In this document: piece by piece, positions 1 to 7,391 of the stretch
Position numbering within the stretch: position 1 is the stretch's first letter
Layout of the letters: every line of letters starts with the position of its first letter
Origin: Leeuwenhoekiella aequorea
GTDB lineage: Bacteria > Bacteroidota > Bacteroidia > Flavobacteriales > Flavobacteriaceae
Assembly: GCF_004104375.1 (NCBI RefSeq)
Contig: NZ_QOVM01000004.1
Coordinates: 186,001-250,000 of the forward strand
Length of the DNA: 64,000 nt
Direction: 5' to 3'
Position numbers and translations under genes: made by a program
Notes under the pieces: generated by a model
Told to the model about the DNA's origin: nothing
What the model saw: only the letters and a program-made list of their open reading frames with translations
Databases searched by the model: none

Positions 1-206
1 GTAGATCCTGCTTTGTCAGCTTCGATTGCATTGGTAACTACTTCTGGTAACGCAGATGCTTCAATTTTTTCAAACCCATCTTGTACCGGTGCTTGTACTT
101 CTGTCTCATTCATAGCTACATCTTGCGTAGTTTCTTGAGCTGTCATATTTTGAGCGGCAAATAACATTGTTGTTGCGGCTGCTACTGTCATTACTAACTT
201 TTTCAT
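1..206 (-). CDS. PepSY-like small secreted protein, 5' part (cut by window edge)
   Basis: This is the N-terminal 68 codons of a gene that continues beyond the left edge. It starts at an ATG (complement of 204-206) and encodes a signal peptide ending near MTAQ, then a short acidic linker and the start of a PepSY-like/BLIP-like domain. The translated part is identical to residues 1-68 of the next gene (267-593). The DNA differs at five positions (63, 75, 87, 114, 126), all at third codon positions and all synonymous. It is clearly a recent tandem copy kept under protein-level constraint or homogenised by gene conversion. Function is unknown; the family is periplasmic or secreted. Confidence 0.85.
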   Translation of the reverse strand, partial: MKKLVMTVAAATTMLFAAQNMTAQETTQDVAMNETEVQAPVQDGFEKIEASALPEVVTNAIEADKAGS

Positions 207-266
207 AATTGTATATTTTGAATGACCTAATGGTCGTGGTTTGTAATATTTATTTTTGAAAACTGA

Positions 267-593
267 TTACTCAACAGTAACCCATTTTCCTTCTGCATTA
301 ATAAATGCTGTTTCTACTTCTGATCCTTCTGCTTGTAGCATTAATTTGTAAACTCCTAATTCTTCATTTACATATGCTTCAGTTACTGTAGATCCTGCTT
401 TGTCAGCTTCGATTGCATTGGTAACTACTTCTGGTAACGCAGATGCTTCTATTTTTTCAAAGCCATCTTGTACTGGTGCTTGTACTTCTGTCTCATTCAT
501 TGCTACATCTTGTGTAGTTTCTTGAGCTGTCATATTTTGAGCGGCAAATAACATTGTTGTTGCGGCTGCTACTGTCATTACTAACTTTTTCAT
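267..593 (-). CDS. PepSY-like small secreted protein (tandem copy 2)
   Basis: This encodes 108 residues with a Sec signal peptide (MKKLVMTVAAA..., cleavage likely after residue 23, AQ/ET). A low-complexity acidic stretch follows, then a C-terminal domain of about 60 residues with the pattern LPxVVxxAIxxDKAGxxVxEAYVN...G.YKLxLxxEG...AFINAEGKWV. That pattern matches the Bacteroidota PepSY-like/beta-lactamase-inhibitor-like domain: short, exported, often tandemly duplicated and of unknown ligand. It lies between two paralogues with gaps of about 60 bases. No terminator is visible between the copies, so they may be co-transcribed. The family assignment is moderately sure; no specific function can be given. 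Confidence 0.85.
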   Translation of the reverse strand: MKKLVMTVAAATTMLFAAQNMTAQETTQDVAMNETEVQAPVQDGFEKIEASALPEVVTNAIEADKAGSTVTEAYVNEELGVYKLMLQAEGSEVETAFINAEGKWVTVE

Positions 594-654
594 AATTTTT
601 GAATTATATAAGTACGTTTGTACTTTGGTTTATATTGATAGTTAATTTGAATTC

Positions 655-984
655 TTATTTAATCTCAACCCATCTTCCAACTTCATTAATGAAAGCTGTT
701 TGAGGGTCCTGACCTTCTATTTGAAGTTCCAGTTTGTATACTTTTAAATTTTCATTTATATAAGCTTCCCTTACTTTCGCACCAGCTTTATCTACTAATA
801 CGGCATCAGTAATAATTTTTGGTAATGCTGAAGTTTCAACTTTTTCAAAGCCATCTTGTATTGGCGCCTGAACCTCCGTACTGTTCACGGCTACATCTGT
901 ATTTTCAGTTTCTTGAGCTGTTGCACATTGCGTAGAAAAAAGCAAAGTTGCTGCGGCTGCTACTGTCATTATTAGATTCTTCAT
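655..984 (-). CDS. PepSY-like small secreted protein (diverged tandem copy 3)
   Basis: This encodes 109 residues with the same architecture as the two copies to its left: signal peptide (MKNLIMTVAAAATLLFSTQ...), acidic linker containing VQAPIQDGFEKVE, and a PepSY-like domain ending in a KxELQIEG...AFINEVGRWVEI motif. By eye it is roughly 60 percent identical to copy 2, so it split off earlier than the 1-206/267-593 duplication. It is the first gene of the minus-strand trio, and about 240 bases separate it from the arfB terminator. Periplasmic or secreted; ligand unknown. Confidence 0.85.
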   Translation of the reverse strand: MKNLIMTVAAAATLLFSTQCATAQETENTDVAVNSTEVQAPIQDGFEKVETSALPKIITDAVLVDKAGAKVREAYINENLKVYKLELQIEGQDPQTAFINEVGRWVEIK

Positions 985-1171
985 TATTCAGTGTTTGTAG
1001 TTTATTTCAATTGTGAGCCTAATTACAATCAAACTCATAATAGTATATAGCAAAACCGTACCATTACACAGTACTCCTAACTTAATAGCTATACAAATCT
1101 GTAATACAGTGATTTATGAAAATTAGTGGGGTTTTACTAATGTGTAGAATTTGTGGAATCTGAGTTTATTC

Positions 1172-1203
1172 CACAAAAAAAGTGTGGAATTTCTCCACAC
1201 TTT
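1172..1203 (-). terminator. Rho-independent terminator after arfB
   Basis: On the minus strand AAAGTGTGGA and TCCACACTTT form a 10-bp stem with a short loop, followed by a run of T (complement of the A run at 1174-1180). It lies about 25 bases past the arfB stop and ends the minus-strand run. Confidence 0.75.
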
Positions 1204-1225
1204 ACGTTTTGTAACTTCAAAGACT

Positions 1226-1627
1226 TTATAATTTAGGAGGCCTTCTGTTGTTTTTCTTTTCTGAAGTTCTTTTTTTACTATCAAGCCTTTTTCGTTTAGA
1301 AGTAAATGTGGGCTTGGTCTTTTTTCTATGCTTTGGAACTCGAAGTCCCTTTTCAAGCAGTTTGATAAAGTTAGTAAAAACCGTCTCTTTATTCTTATGC
1401 TGGCTACGACTTTGATCATAGGATAAAACAATCATCCTATCTTTAGTAAGTTTTGTAGCTAAGTATTTCTCCAATCGTACTTTCTGAAACTCGTCAAAAG
1501 CAGTTGTTAATTCTAAACTCCAACTTAGAACAACCTTTGTAGAAGTTTTATTTACATGTTGCCCACCCGGACCACTACTGCGTACTGCTTTAAAATTACA
1601 TTCAGTATAGAGTAGATCTTTGTTCAT
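1226..1627 (-). CDS. arfB: Alternative ribosome-rescue factor ArfB (peptidyl-tRNA hydrolase, YaeJ family)
   Basis: This 133-residue protein has the class I release-factor catalytic loop: GPGGQHVNK with GGQ at residues 21-23. It has no codon-recognition domain and carries a highly basic, lysine/arginine-rich tail from about residue 98. That is the ArfB/ICT1 architecture, in which the tail enters the empty mRNA channel and GGQ hydrolyses the peptidyl-tRNA of stalled ribosomes. The ATG overlaps the stop of the DUF4301 gene by one base (TAATG), so translation is probably coupled. It is the last gene of a long minus-strand run. The enzyme role is well supported; its placement with vitamin genes is probably incidental. 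Confidence 0.93.
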   Translation of the reverse strand: MNKDLLYTECNFKAVRSSGPGGQHVNKTSTKVVLSWSLELTTAFDEFQKVRLEKYLATKLTKDRMIVLSYDQSRSQHKNKETVFTNFIKLLEKGLRVPKHRKKTKPTFTSKRKRLDSKKRTSEKKNNRRPPKL

Positions 1628-3165
1628 TACGCCTGATGCGATGGTTTTAAAAGATCGTTGACTGTTTTAACCGGATTAAATGTTTCAAGAGGTACCTCAA
1701 CAAATAATGTATTCCACAAGGCCATAGCTCCGTTCCACAATCCTGGAAGTTCAAGTGCCTTTATTTCATTACCACCATCGGTCTTATTAGCAATAAAAGC
1801 CAGATCAGGGTTCACAAAATCTAGTAGATTGTATTTTTCTCCTTTATAATTACGTACCCCTGCTACGATATCTACCGGATTAAAGTGTGTCGAATTTTTA
1901 AATATTTCTTCCTGCTTAGGGTCTTTTGTATTTACTTGAGCGCTTTCTATAATTTGTAGAGCAACTTCTCCCTCTTTATCGGCAACCCAAAAAGGACCGC
2001 CACCTGGCTCACCTTCATTTTTAACCATACCACAAACGCGAAGTGGCCTGTCAAGAATATTCATCAAATAAGATTTCTTCTCTTCTTTTGAAAAAGAATC
2101 AAATTCATTGCTTATACGCGTACTAAATTCATTCTCTAAAAATTTCAAAAGTTCTTTTAACTCAGAGCCTGTAATAGAATCTTCATCTAGTAATCTTGCG
2201 TATTCAAAAACCTGTTCTTGCTTTGCAAGTAGAACACCCGCAAGCATACGTTTACTTTTAGCTAAATCCTGAATTTTGCTATTTATTAAAACATTATCGA
2301 TATTTTTTATAAAAATCACATCTGCATCTACATCATTTAAGTTTTCGATAAGCGCACCGTGACCACCTGGTCTAAAAAGTAAAGAACCATCTTCTTTACG
2401 ATACATTTTATTATCTGGGGTAACAGCAATCGTATCGGTTTCTGGTTTTTGAAAAGAATAAGAAACCTCAAAATTTGTATTTGTTGACGTACTTACTGAA
2501 GACTCAATATCACTGAATTCATTCTCAAATGCCTCTTTATGTTCTGGAGAAACTGTAAAATGTAATTTAGCGTGATCGTCTCTTTCTGCATAAGCTGCAG
2601 CCTCATATAAATGCTCTTCAAAAGCAGTTGCACTATAAGAACCATAATAATGAAATGGTATTAATCCTTTTGGCAAGTTGCCAAAGTTTTCACCATCTTC
2701 ATTCATCATTTTTTTTATAAAAGCATATTTTTTTAAGCTTTCAGTTGCCAATTCCTCTTCATCAAGCTGATCAATAATCTGATCGTAAAATGGAAACTTC
2801 TCATAATTAGCAAAAAACAGCTTCATCGCATTGCTACCAGCTCGCTCTAAATAGTCATTTACCGTTTCCTTTTCAGCATCATAATCATTGAGAAACTTAA
2901 AAACGCTTTTAAACATTCTACTTGCAGCACCAGAAGCGGGAGTAAATTTGAGGATCTCTAAGTTCTTCTTCTTATGCTCATAAATCTCTCGATAATTCAG
3001 TTCTTCCTGTTCTGATAATTTAAATATTCCTTTTGAAATAGTTGCAGCTGCGATAAGCTTAACGTTAGGAACACCATTTTCAAAAAGTTTTATTTGAGAT
3101 GCTACTTGTTTTTCAGTTAAACCGTGCTCTCTAATTTCGCTAATTTCTTGGTCTGTAAAGTTCAA
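1627..3165 (-). CDS. DUF4301 family protein with UDP-sugar-pyrophosphorylase-like motifs
   Basis: This 512-residue cytosolic protein belongs to DUF4301, a Bacteroidota family without a proven function. By eye the motif order resembles GT-A fold nucleotidyltransferases of the UDPGP type: a glycine/serine-rich PASGAASRM loop (76-84), KGLIPFHYY (166-174), FTVSPEHKEAF (203-213), RPGGHGALIENL (265-276) and VIFIKNIDN (283-291). These parallel the nucleotide loop, GHG segment and NxDN metal/sugar segment of UDP-GlcNAc/UDP-glucose pyrophosphorylases. That link is my inference. The only start that fits is TTG (complement of 3163-3165), which overlaps the kinase stop as TTGA. It is probably co-translated with the kinase upstream and arfB downstream. 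Confidence 0.85.
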   Translation of the reverse strand: MNFTDQEISEIREHGLTEKQVASQIKLFENGVPNVKLIAAATISKGIFKLSEQEELNYREIYEHKKKNLEILKFTPASGAASRMFKSVFKFLNDYDAEKETVNDYLERAGSNAMKLFFANYEKFPFYDQIIDQLDEEELATESLKKYAFIKKMMNEDGENFGNLPKGLIPFHYYGSYSATAFEEHLYEAAAYAERDDHAKLHFTVSPEHKEAFENEFSDIESSVSTSTNTNFEVSYSFQKPETDTIAVTPDNKMYRKEDGSLLFRPGGHGALIENLNDVDADVIFIKNIDNVLINSKIQDLAKSKRMLAGVLLAKQEQVFEYARLLDEDSITGSELKELLKFLENEFSTRISNEFDSFSKEEKKSYLMNILDRPLRVCGMVKNEGEPGGGPFWVADKEGEVALQIIESAQVNTKDPKQEEIFKNSTHFNPVDIVAGVRNYKGEKYNLLDFVNPDLAFIANKTDGGNEIKALELPGLWNGAMALWNTLFVEVPLETFNPVKTVNDLLKPSHQA

Positions 3166-3722
3166 AGTAGTAAGTTGTTAATTTGATTAATAGCCGTATT
3201 TAATCGCTGTTCTATATTTCCTTTTAAAAGGACGTACCGCCGGTCATTTTCTATTAATGCCTGCTCAAAGAGATCAAACATTTCCTGACGCTGATCTGGC
3301 CGATCCCTTAAATCATCTGCTTCCCAAGGTATATCAATATACGTTAAAAAGTAAAGATCGTATGAGTTACCCAATGCAGCTTTAGTTACACTGAGGTCAC
3401 ACCATCCTTCAAAATAAGCTTCGCTATATACTTTTGTTTCCAAAAGGTCTGTATCACAAAAAATCATTTTGTTCCCAGAATTAACGGCATTATTTTCAAG
3501 TTCAATTTGTCCTTGCGCTATAGGTAAGATATCTTCAGGAGTGCATATTTGCTTCTTATTCTCCCATTTTTGCTGAAGATAATCGCGTGCAAATTCTGGC
3601 ACAAATGCTCCTTTGTAGTATTCTGATAGTTTTTTGGACATGGTAGTTTTACCACTACTTTCAGGACCAAAAAGCACAATTTTTATACAGTCACAGGGCT
3701 GTTGTTCAGGTATTTTTTCCAC
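3162..3722 (-). CDS. NadR-like AAA ATPase / ribosylnicotinamide-kinase-type protein
   Basis: This P-loop kinase of about 186 residues has Walker A GPESSGKTT (19-27), a DTDLLETKVYSE segment and a lid-like RDRPDQRQEMF segment, as in the C-terminal kinase half of NadR (phosphorylation of nicotinamide riboside to NMN). The adenylyltransferase half of classical NadR is absent. The open frame runs further upstream, but those residues lie inside pnuC and do not look like protein. The GTG at the complement of 3720-3722 gives the best start, overlapping pnuC by 40 bases in another frame. Its position directly after a PnuC-type importer supports trapping of the imported nucleoside by phosphorylation. 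Thiamine instead of NR is an alternative substrate given the gene two places upstream. Confidence 0.8.
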   Translation of the reverse strand: MEKIPEQQPCDCIKIVLFGPESSGKTTMSKKLSEYYKGAFVPEFARDYLQQKWENKKQICTPEDILPIAQGQIELENNAVNSGNKMIFCDTDLLETKVYSEAYFEGWCDLSVTKAALGNSYDLYFLTYIDIPWEADDLRDRPDQRQEMFDLFEQALIENDRRYVLLKGNIEQRLNTAINQINNLLL

Positions 3723-4315
3723 GCAATAAAACCATAAATAGCTAGTGCAGTAAAAATAATATATTGAAAACTGGTAAATGTGAAGCCTTTGTGAAAATAT
3801 AAGGGCACAGAAATTATATCTCCAATAATCCAATAGGTCCAGTTCTCAATCTTACGTTTTGCCATAAGCCACATTCCCACAAAGAAAATTGCAGTAGTAA
3901 AAGTATCGACATACGCCGTCCAGTTATTCCACTTGTCAAAAACTGTGTAAACGACAAATACAAATAGTAGTGTAAGAACAAATAAAACAGCAGACCATAT
4001 ATGTTCTTTTCGAGTAGTTTTTGAAATAGGAGTTACATGTTTATCATCTACTTTACGCGTCCAGATATACCACCCATAAACACTCATCGAAAAATAGTAG
4101 GCATTAATCATTAAATCTCCCAGTAGCCCCCATTTAGCAAGTAAATATACAAACAGTGCAGTGCTAATCATACCTGTTGGATACACCAAAACATTATTTT
4201 GCTTAGAAAACCATACTGATAATAATCCGAAGATCACCGCTATTATCTCTAAGACAATAGATAGGGAATCATAATCTGCATACTGACCAAAAAAGAAATC
4301 AAAAATGAGGTTCAT
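3683..4315 (-). CDS. pnuC: PnuC-family nicotinamide riboside (or thiamine) transporter
   Basis: This is an inner-membrane protein of about 210 residues with seven hydrophobic segments and the PnuC signatures VYPTGMISTALFVYLL, INAYYFSMSVYGWYIW and NWTYWIIGDIISVPLY. PnuC proteins carry nicotinamide riboside by facilitated diffusion; PnuT relatives carry thiamine. I start it at the ATG at 4313-4315 rather than at the GTG six bases upstream. The start overlaps the end of the preceding gene by 17 bases, and its 3' end overlaps the kinase gene. The kinase favours NR; the thiamine-binding-like neighbour favours thiamine. No TPP riboswitch is visible upstream, as would often be seen for a thiamine importer. 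Confidence 0.88.
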   Translation of the reverse strand: MNLIFDFFFGQYADYDSLSIVLEIIAVIFGLLSVWFSKQNNVLVYPTGMISTALFVYLLAKWGLLGDLMINAYYFSMSVYGWYIWTRKVDDKHVTPISKTTRKEHIWSAVLFVLTLLFVFVVYTVFDKWNNWTAYVDTFTTAIFFVGMWLMAKRKIENWTYWIIGDIISVPLYFHKGFTFTSFQYIIFTALAIYGFIAWKKYLNNSPVTV

Positions 4316-4559
4316 AATCACTTCGGTCAGATTTCACAATTTTTATATATAACAAGCCGCGTTCTACAGCCTCTAAAGCAGTTTTCATTTCTTTCTTTAA
4401 CAACTCCATTACCTCATCATAATCACCATATATCTGAGTACTTAATGGATTTTCTAAAACTGTTAGTCCGCTTGCTCGTAAACATTTGATGAAATCTATA
4501 ATAGCCGGCTCATAATTATCTTGTAAAGGAGTGAGTGTAAGTTCGACAGAAATATTCAT
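4299..4559 (-). CDS. Thiamine-binding-like protein (YkoF/MTH1187 family)
   Basis: This 86-residue ferredoxin-like-fold protein begins MNISVELTLTPLQDNYEPAI and contains GLTVLENPLSTQIYGDYDEVMELLKKEM. This matches the MTH1187/YkoF thiamine-binding family (formerly DUF77), small cytosolic proteins associated with hydroxymethylpyrimidine or thiamine salvage. The ATG start is clear. The gene overlaps pnuC by 17 bases and follows the GGGP synthase gene by 41 bases. Its presence is the main hint that the transporter may handle thiamine or a thiamine precursor instead of, or in addition to, NR. Actual ligand binding is not shown by the sequence. Confidence 0.8.
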   Translation of the reverse strand: MNISVELTLTPLQDNYEPAIIDFIKCLRASGLTVLENPLSTQIYGDYDEVMELLKKEMKTALEAVERGLLYIKIVKSDRSDYEPHF

Positions 4560-4600
4560 AGTCCTATAGTTTTGTAGTTGAAGTTTATTTGCAGAAGGTA

Positions 4601-5326
4601 CTAATAAATACCTTTTTCAAAAGCATTACCTACCACCACCAGATTAGCTCCGGCAGTATACGCATCATTAAGTTGATTTGCAGTCCTTATACCACCACCT
4701 ACAATTAGCGGAATACTAATTGCTTTTTTAACCGCGTTAATGATTTCTGGAGAAACTGGAAATTTTGCACCGCTACCGGCCTCCAGATAAATGAGTTGCT
4801 TTCCTAAGTATTCACCAGCTAATGCTGTGTTTACAATTAAATCTATATTATTTTGTGATAAAGGTTGTGTTTTACTCACACGCTGCACCGCTGTTTCTAC
4901 ACCACCATCAATTAATAAATATCCGGTAGGTAAAATTTCTAAATCTGTGTTTTTAAGGATCGCCACAGATTTGACCTGCTGATGAATTAAATATTCGGCA
5001 TTGTCCCCAGATAATAAACTTAGAAAAAGAATGGCATCTGCTTCGGTAGTAATATGCCTGTAATCACCAGGAAATAAAATTACCGGAAGTTGAGTGTGTT
5101 CTTTAATAATACGCACAGCTTTTTGGGTTTGTGCCTGCGTTGCAGTGCTTCCACCTACAAATATATGAGTAGTATGGTGTGGTAATTTTCGAAGTTTATT
5201 TGTTAAACTTTCAGAAGTGAAATTTTCAGGATCAAAGAGGATAGCAAAAAGGTGTTGATCACGTGTAATAGCATTTTTTATAGTAGACAATACCCCTTTT
5301 TTATTTTGCAATAAATCATTTGTCAT
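4601..5326 (-). CDS. Geranylgeranylglyceryl/heptaprenylglyceryl phosphate synthase (PcrB/GGGPS family)
   Basis: This 241-residue TIM-barrel protein joins a polyprenyl diphosphate to sn-glycerol-1-phosphate. Diagnostic segments are LFAILFDPENF near residue 30, HIFVGGSTAT, PVILFPGD, LLIDGGVETAV, IYLEAGSGAKFPVSPEII (G1P/prenyl site) and PLIVGGGIRTANQ with VVGNAFEKG at the C-terminus (phosphate-binding loops). Flavobacteria carry group II GGGPS homologues; the physiological ether lipid in them is not well defined. The ATG overlaps the stop of the phosphopantetheinyl transferase gene by four bases (ATGA), so the two are translationally coupled. Confidence 0.9.
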   Translation of the reverse strand: MTNDLLQNKKGVLSTIKNAITRDQHLFAILFDPENFTSESLTNKLRKLPHHTTHIFVGGSTATQAQTQKAVRIIKEHTQLPVILFPGDYRHITTEADAILFLSLLSGDNAEYLIHQQVKSVAILKNTDLEILPTGYLLIDGGVETAVQRVSKTQPLSQNNIDLIVNTALAGEYLGKQLIYLEAGSGAKFPVSPEIINAVKKAISIPLIVGGGIRTANQLNDAYTAGANLVVVGNAFEKGIY

Positions 5327-5955
5327 ATGGCACGTGCATATACACAGGTAAACCCTTCAAACTCTAAGAAATCGATTTGGTAATCAGAATGACTTCCGTG
5401 GTAATTAATTACAGCAGTCGTTTTCTCGGCATCAAAATCAAAATCGGCTACGTTTATATGTTGTAAAAAGCTAAGACCCTTAACGCCATAAATTTTATAG
5501 AGAGATTCTTTAGCACCCCAGACTATAGTGAGCTTTCGTATTAACGCCTCATCATTTGCAAGAGTCCTGTACTCTTTTAATGGAGTAAAACGCGAAGCAA
5601 TACGTAAAATCTTATCGCGTTGCATTTCTATATCAATCCCTACTTCAGAAGTATCACTTACAATTATTGCTGTGAAGTTATAAGAATGGGTGATAGAAAT
5701 ATGCTTACCATCGTTGAGGTGTGGCTTGCCATTACTCGTATAAAATAAATCTTTATCTGTATACCCTGCCACGTGGAGGAGATGCCTAATACTTAAAAAA
5801 CCTTTACGGTGTAACTCAGACTTCATACTATCAAAACGCGCTTGGCAATGCAGTGTAAGATTTACATTCTGAGACAATACTTCAAGAGATTCTTCCACTT
5901 TCCAGATATAAACTTGAGTGGTAGAACTAGGTGTTATTGTTTTGAAAAGTGGCAC
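5323..5955 (-). CDS. 4'-phosphopantetheinyl transferase superfamily protein (Sfp type)
   Basis: This 210-residue protein transfers the phosphopantetheine arm of CoA to a serine of a carrier protein. The Mg-binding motif GIDIE is at residues 106-110 and the second motif WGAKESLYKIYG at 146-157, with a preceding SITHSYN segment (87-93). The size and two-lobed layout fit the Sfp/AcpT class. The start is a GTG at the complement of 5953-5955; the next in-frame ATG would remove the N-terminal lobe. It is the first gene of the long minus-strand run and divergent from ahcY across 57 bases. The target carrier protein, probably fatty-acid or polyketide ACP, is not in the window. Confidence 0.88.
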   Translation of the reverse strand: MPLFKTITPSSTTQVYIWKVEESLEVLSQNVNLTLHCQARFDSMKSELHRKGFLSIRHLLHVAGYTDKDLFYTSNGKPHLNDGKHISITHSYNFTAIIVSDTSEVGIDIEMQRDKILRIASRFTPLKEYRTLANDEALIRKLTIVWGAKESLYKIYGVKGLSFLQHINVADFDFDAEKTTAVINYHGSHSDYQIDFLEFEGFTCVYARAI

Positions 5956-5975
5956 GTTAAGTAGTGATTATTACG

Positions 5976-5983
5976 TATTTTTG
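5976..5983 (+). promoter_or_regulatory. Putative -7 box of ahcY promoter
   Basis: TATTTTTG matches the Bacteroidota TAnnTTTG -7 element and lies 30 bases before the ahcY ATG. I see no clear -33 TTTG at about 19 bases upstream. Confidence 0.45.
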
Positions 5984-6012
5984 CAAAAAATAAGAATTGT
6001 AAATATAAGACT

Positions 6013-7329
6013 ATGTCAACGAAAACAGTACAATATGTACCTTATAAAGTTAAAGATATTTCTTTAGCTGCTTGGGGTAGAAAAGAAATTGAATTAGCAG
6101 AAGCAGAGATGCCTGGACTTATGGCTTTGAGAGAAGAATATGGTGCCGAGCAACCTCTTAAAGGGGCTCGTATAGCAGGATGTCTGCATATGACAATTCA
6201 AACCGCAGTATTAATTGAAACACTTGTAGCTTTAGGTGCAGATGTAACCTGGAGTTCTTGTAATATATTTTCTACACAGGATCATGCAGCAGCAGCAATC
6301 GCAGCAGCGGGTATTCCTGTTTACGCTTGGAAAGGCTTAAGTGAAGAGGAATTTAACTGGTGTATCGAGCAAACTTTGTTTTTTGGAGAGGAGCGCGAAC
6401 CTTTAAATATGATTCTTGATGATGGTGGAGATTTGACTAATATGGTATTAGATAAATATCCAGAATTAGGTGCTGCCATTAAAGGTATTTCTGAAGAGAC
6501 TACTACGGGTGTTCACCGCTTATACGAGCGTGTGAAAAAAGGTACTTTACCAATGCCCGCTATAAATATTAATGACAGCGTTACAAAATCTAAATTTGAC
6601 AATAAATATGGTTGTCGCGAAAGTGCTGTAGATGCTGTACGTCGCGCTACAGATATTATGCTTGCGGGTAAACGTGTTGTTGTTTGCGGTTATGGCGATG
6701 TAGGTAAAGGAACTGCTGCCTCATTTAAAGGAGCCGGCTCTATTGTAACTGTTACTGAAATTGATCCTATTTGTGCGCTACAAGCTGCAATGGATGGTTT
6801 TGAAGTTAAAAAATTAGAAACCGTTGTAGGCACTGCAGACATTGTAATTACTACTACCGGAAACAAAGACATCGTACGTGCAGAGCACTTTATGGCGATG
6901 AAAGACAAAACTATAGTTTGTAATATTGGCCATTTTGATAATGAAATACAAGTTGCCTGGTTGAACGAAAATTATGGTTCTACTAAAGATGAAATCAAAC
7001 CTCAGGTTGATAAGTACACTATAGACGGAAAAGATATTATTTTACTGGCTGAAGGTCGTCTTGTAAACTTAGGTTGTGCTACTGGTCACCCAAGTTTTGT
7101 AATGAGTAACTCATTTACAAACCAGACATTAGCGCAAATTGAGCTTTGGAAAAATTCAGCGAGCTATGAGAATGAAGTTTATATGCTTCCAAAGCATTTA
7201 GACGAAAAAGTTGCTGCATTACACTTAGCAAAAATAGGTGTGGAGCTTACTGAATTAAGTACAGAACAAGCAGAATACATAGGTGTAACTGTTGAAGGTC
7301 CTTTTAAACCGGAATATTATAGATACTAG
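6013..7329 (+). CDS. ahcY: Adenosylhomocysteinase (S-adenosyl-L-homocysteine hydrolase)
   Basis: This 438-residue cytosolic NAD-dependent enzyme splits S-adenosylhomocysteine into adenosine and homocysteine, removing the product inhibitor of SAM methyltransferases. Visible signatures are [16 protein letters not shown], the substrate segment [34 protein letters not shown] (catalytic Lys/Asp/Asn/Cys region), the NAD Rossmann loop GYGDVGKG, and the C-terminal KPEYYRY that reaches into the neighbouring subunit's cofactor site. Length and ends are normal. It is a single-gene unit: a promoter-like box precedes it and a strong terminator follows. It is divergent from the phosphopantetheinyl transferase run. 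Confidence 0.98.
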   Translation: MSTKTVQYVPYKVKDISLAAWGRKEIELAEAEMPGLMALREEYGAEQPLKGARIAGCLHMTIQTAVLIETLVALGADVTWSSCNIFSTQDHAAAAIAAAGIPVYAWKGLSEEEFNWCIEQTLFFGEEREPLNMILDDGGDLTNMVLDKYPELGAAIKGISEETTTGVHRLYERVKKGTLPMPAININDSVTKSKFDNKYGCRESAVDAVRRATDIMLAGKRVVVCGYGDVGKGTAASFKGAGSIVTVTEIDPICALQAAMDGFEVKKLETVVGTADIVITTTGNKDIVRAEHFMAMKDKTIVCNIGHFDNEIQVAWLNENYGSTKDEIKPQVDKYTIDGKDIILLAEGRLVNLGCATGHPSFVMSNSFTNQTLAQIELWKNSASYENEVYMLPKHLDEKVAALHLAKIGVELTELSTEQAEYIGVTVEGPFKPEYYRY

Positions 7330-7352
7330 TCTTTGTTTAGACATTAAAAGCA

Positions 7353-7387
7353 AACCTCCGAAAATAATTTTCGGAGGTTTTTTTTAT
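7353..7387 (+). terminator. Rho-independent terminator of ahcY
   Basis: AACCTCCGAAAA and TTTTCGGAGGTT form a 12-bp stem around a 3-base loop, followed by a run of eight or more T. Confidence 0.9.
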
Positions 7388-7391
7388 TATG

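Noticed and set aside
1123-1431. Open frame of 102 codons on the minus strand overlapping arfB in another frame
   Set aside because: It covers the arfB terminator and the arfB coding frame, has no family resemblance and a composition typical of an out-of-frame shadow.
4560-4600. Possible TPP riboswitch before the thiamine-binding-like gene
   Set aside because: The gap is only 41 bases and no CTGAGA-type THI-box core is visible.
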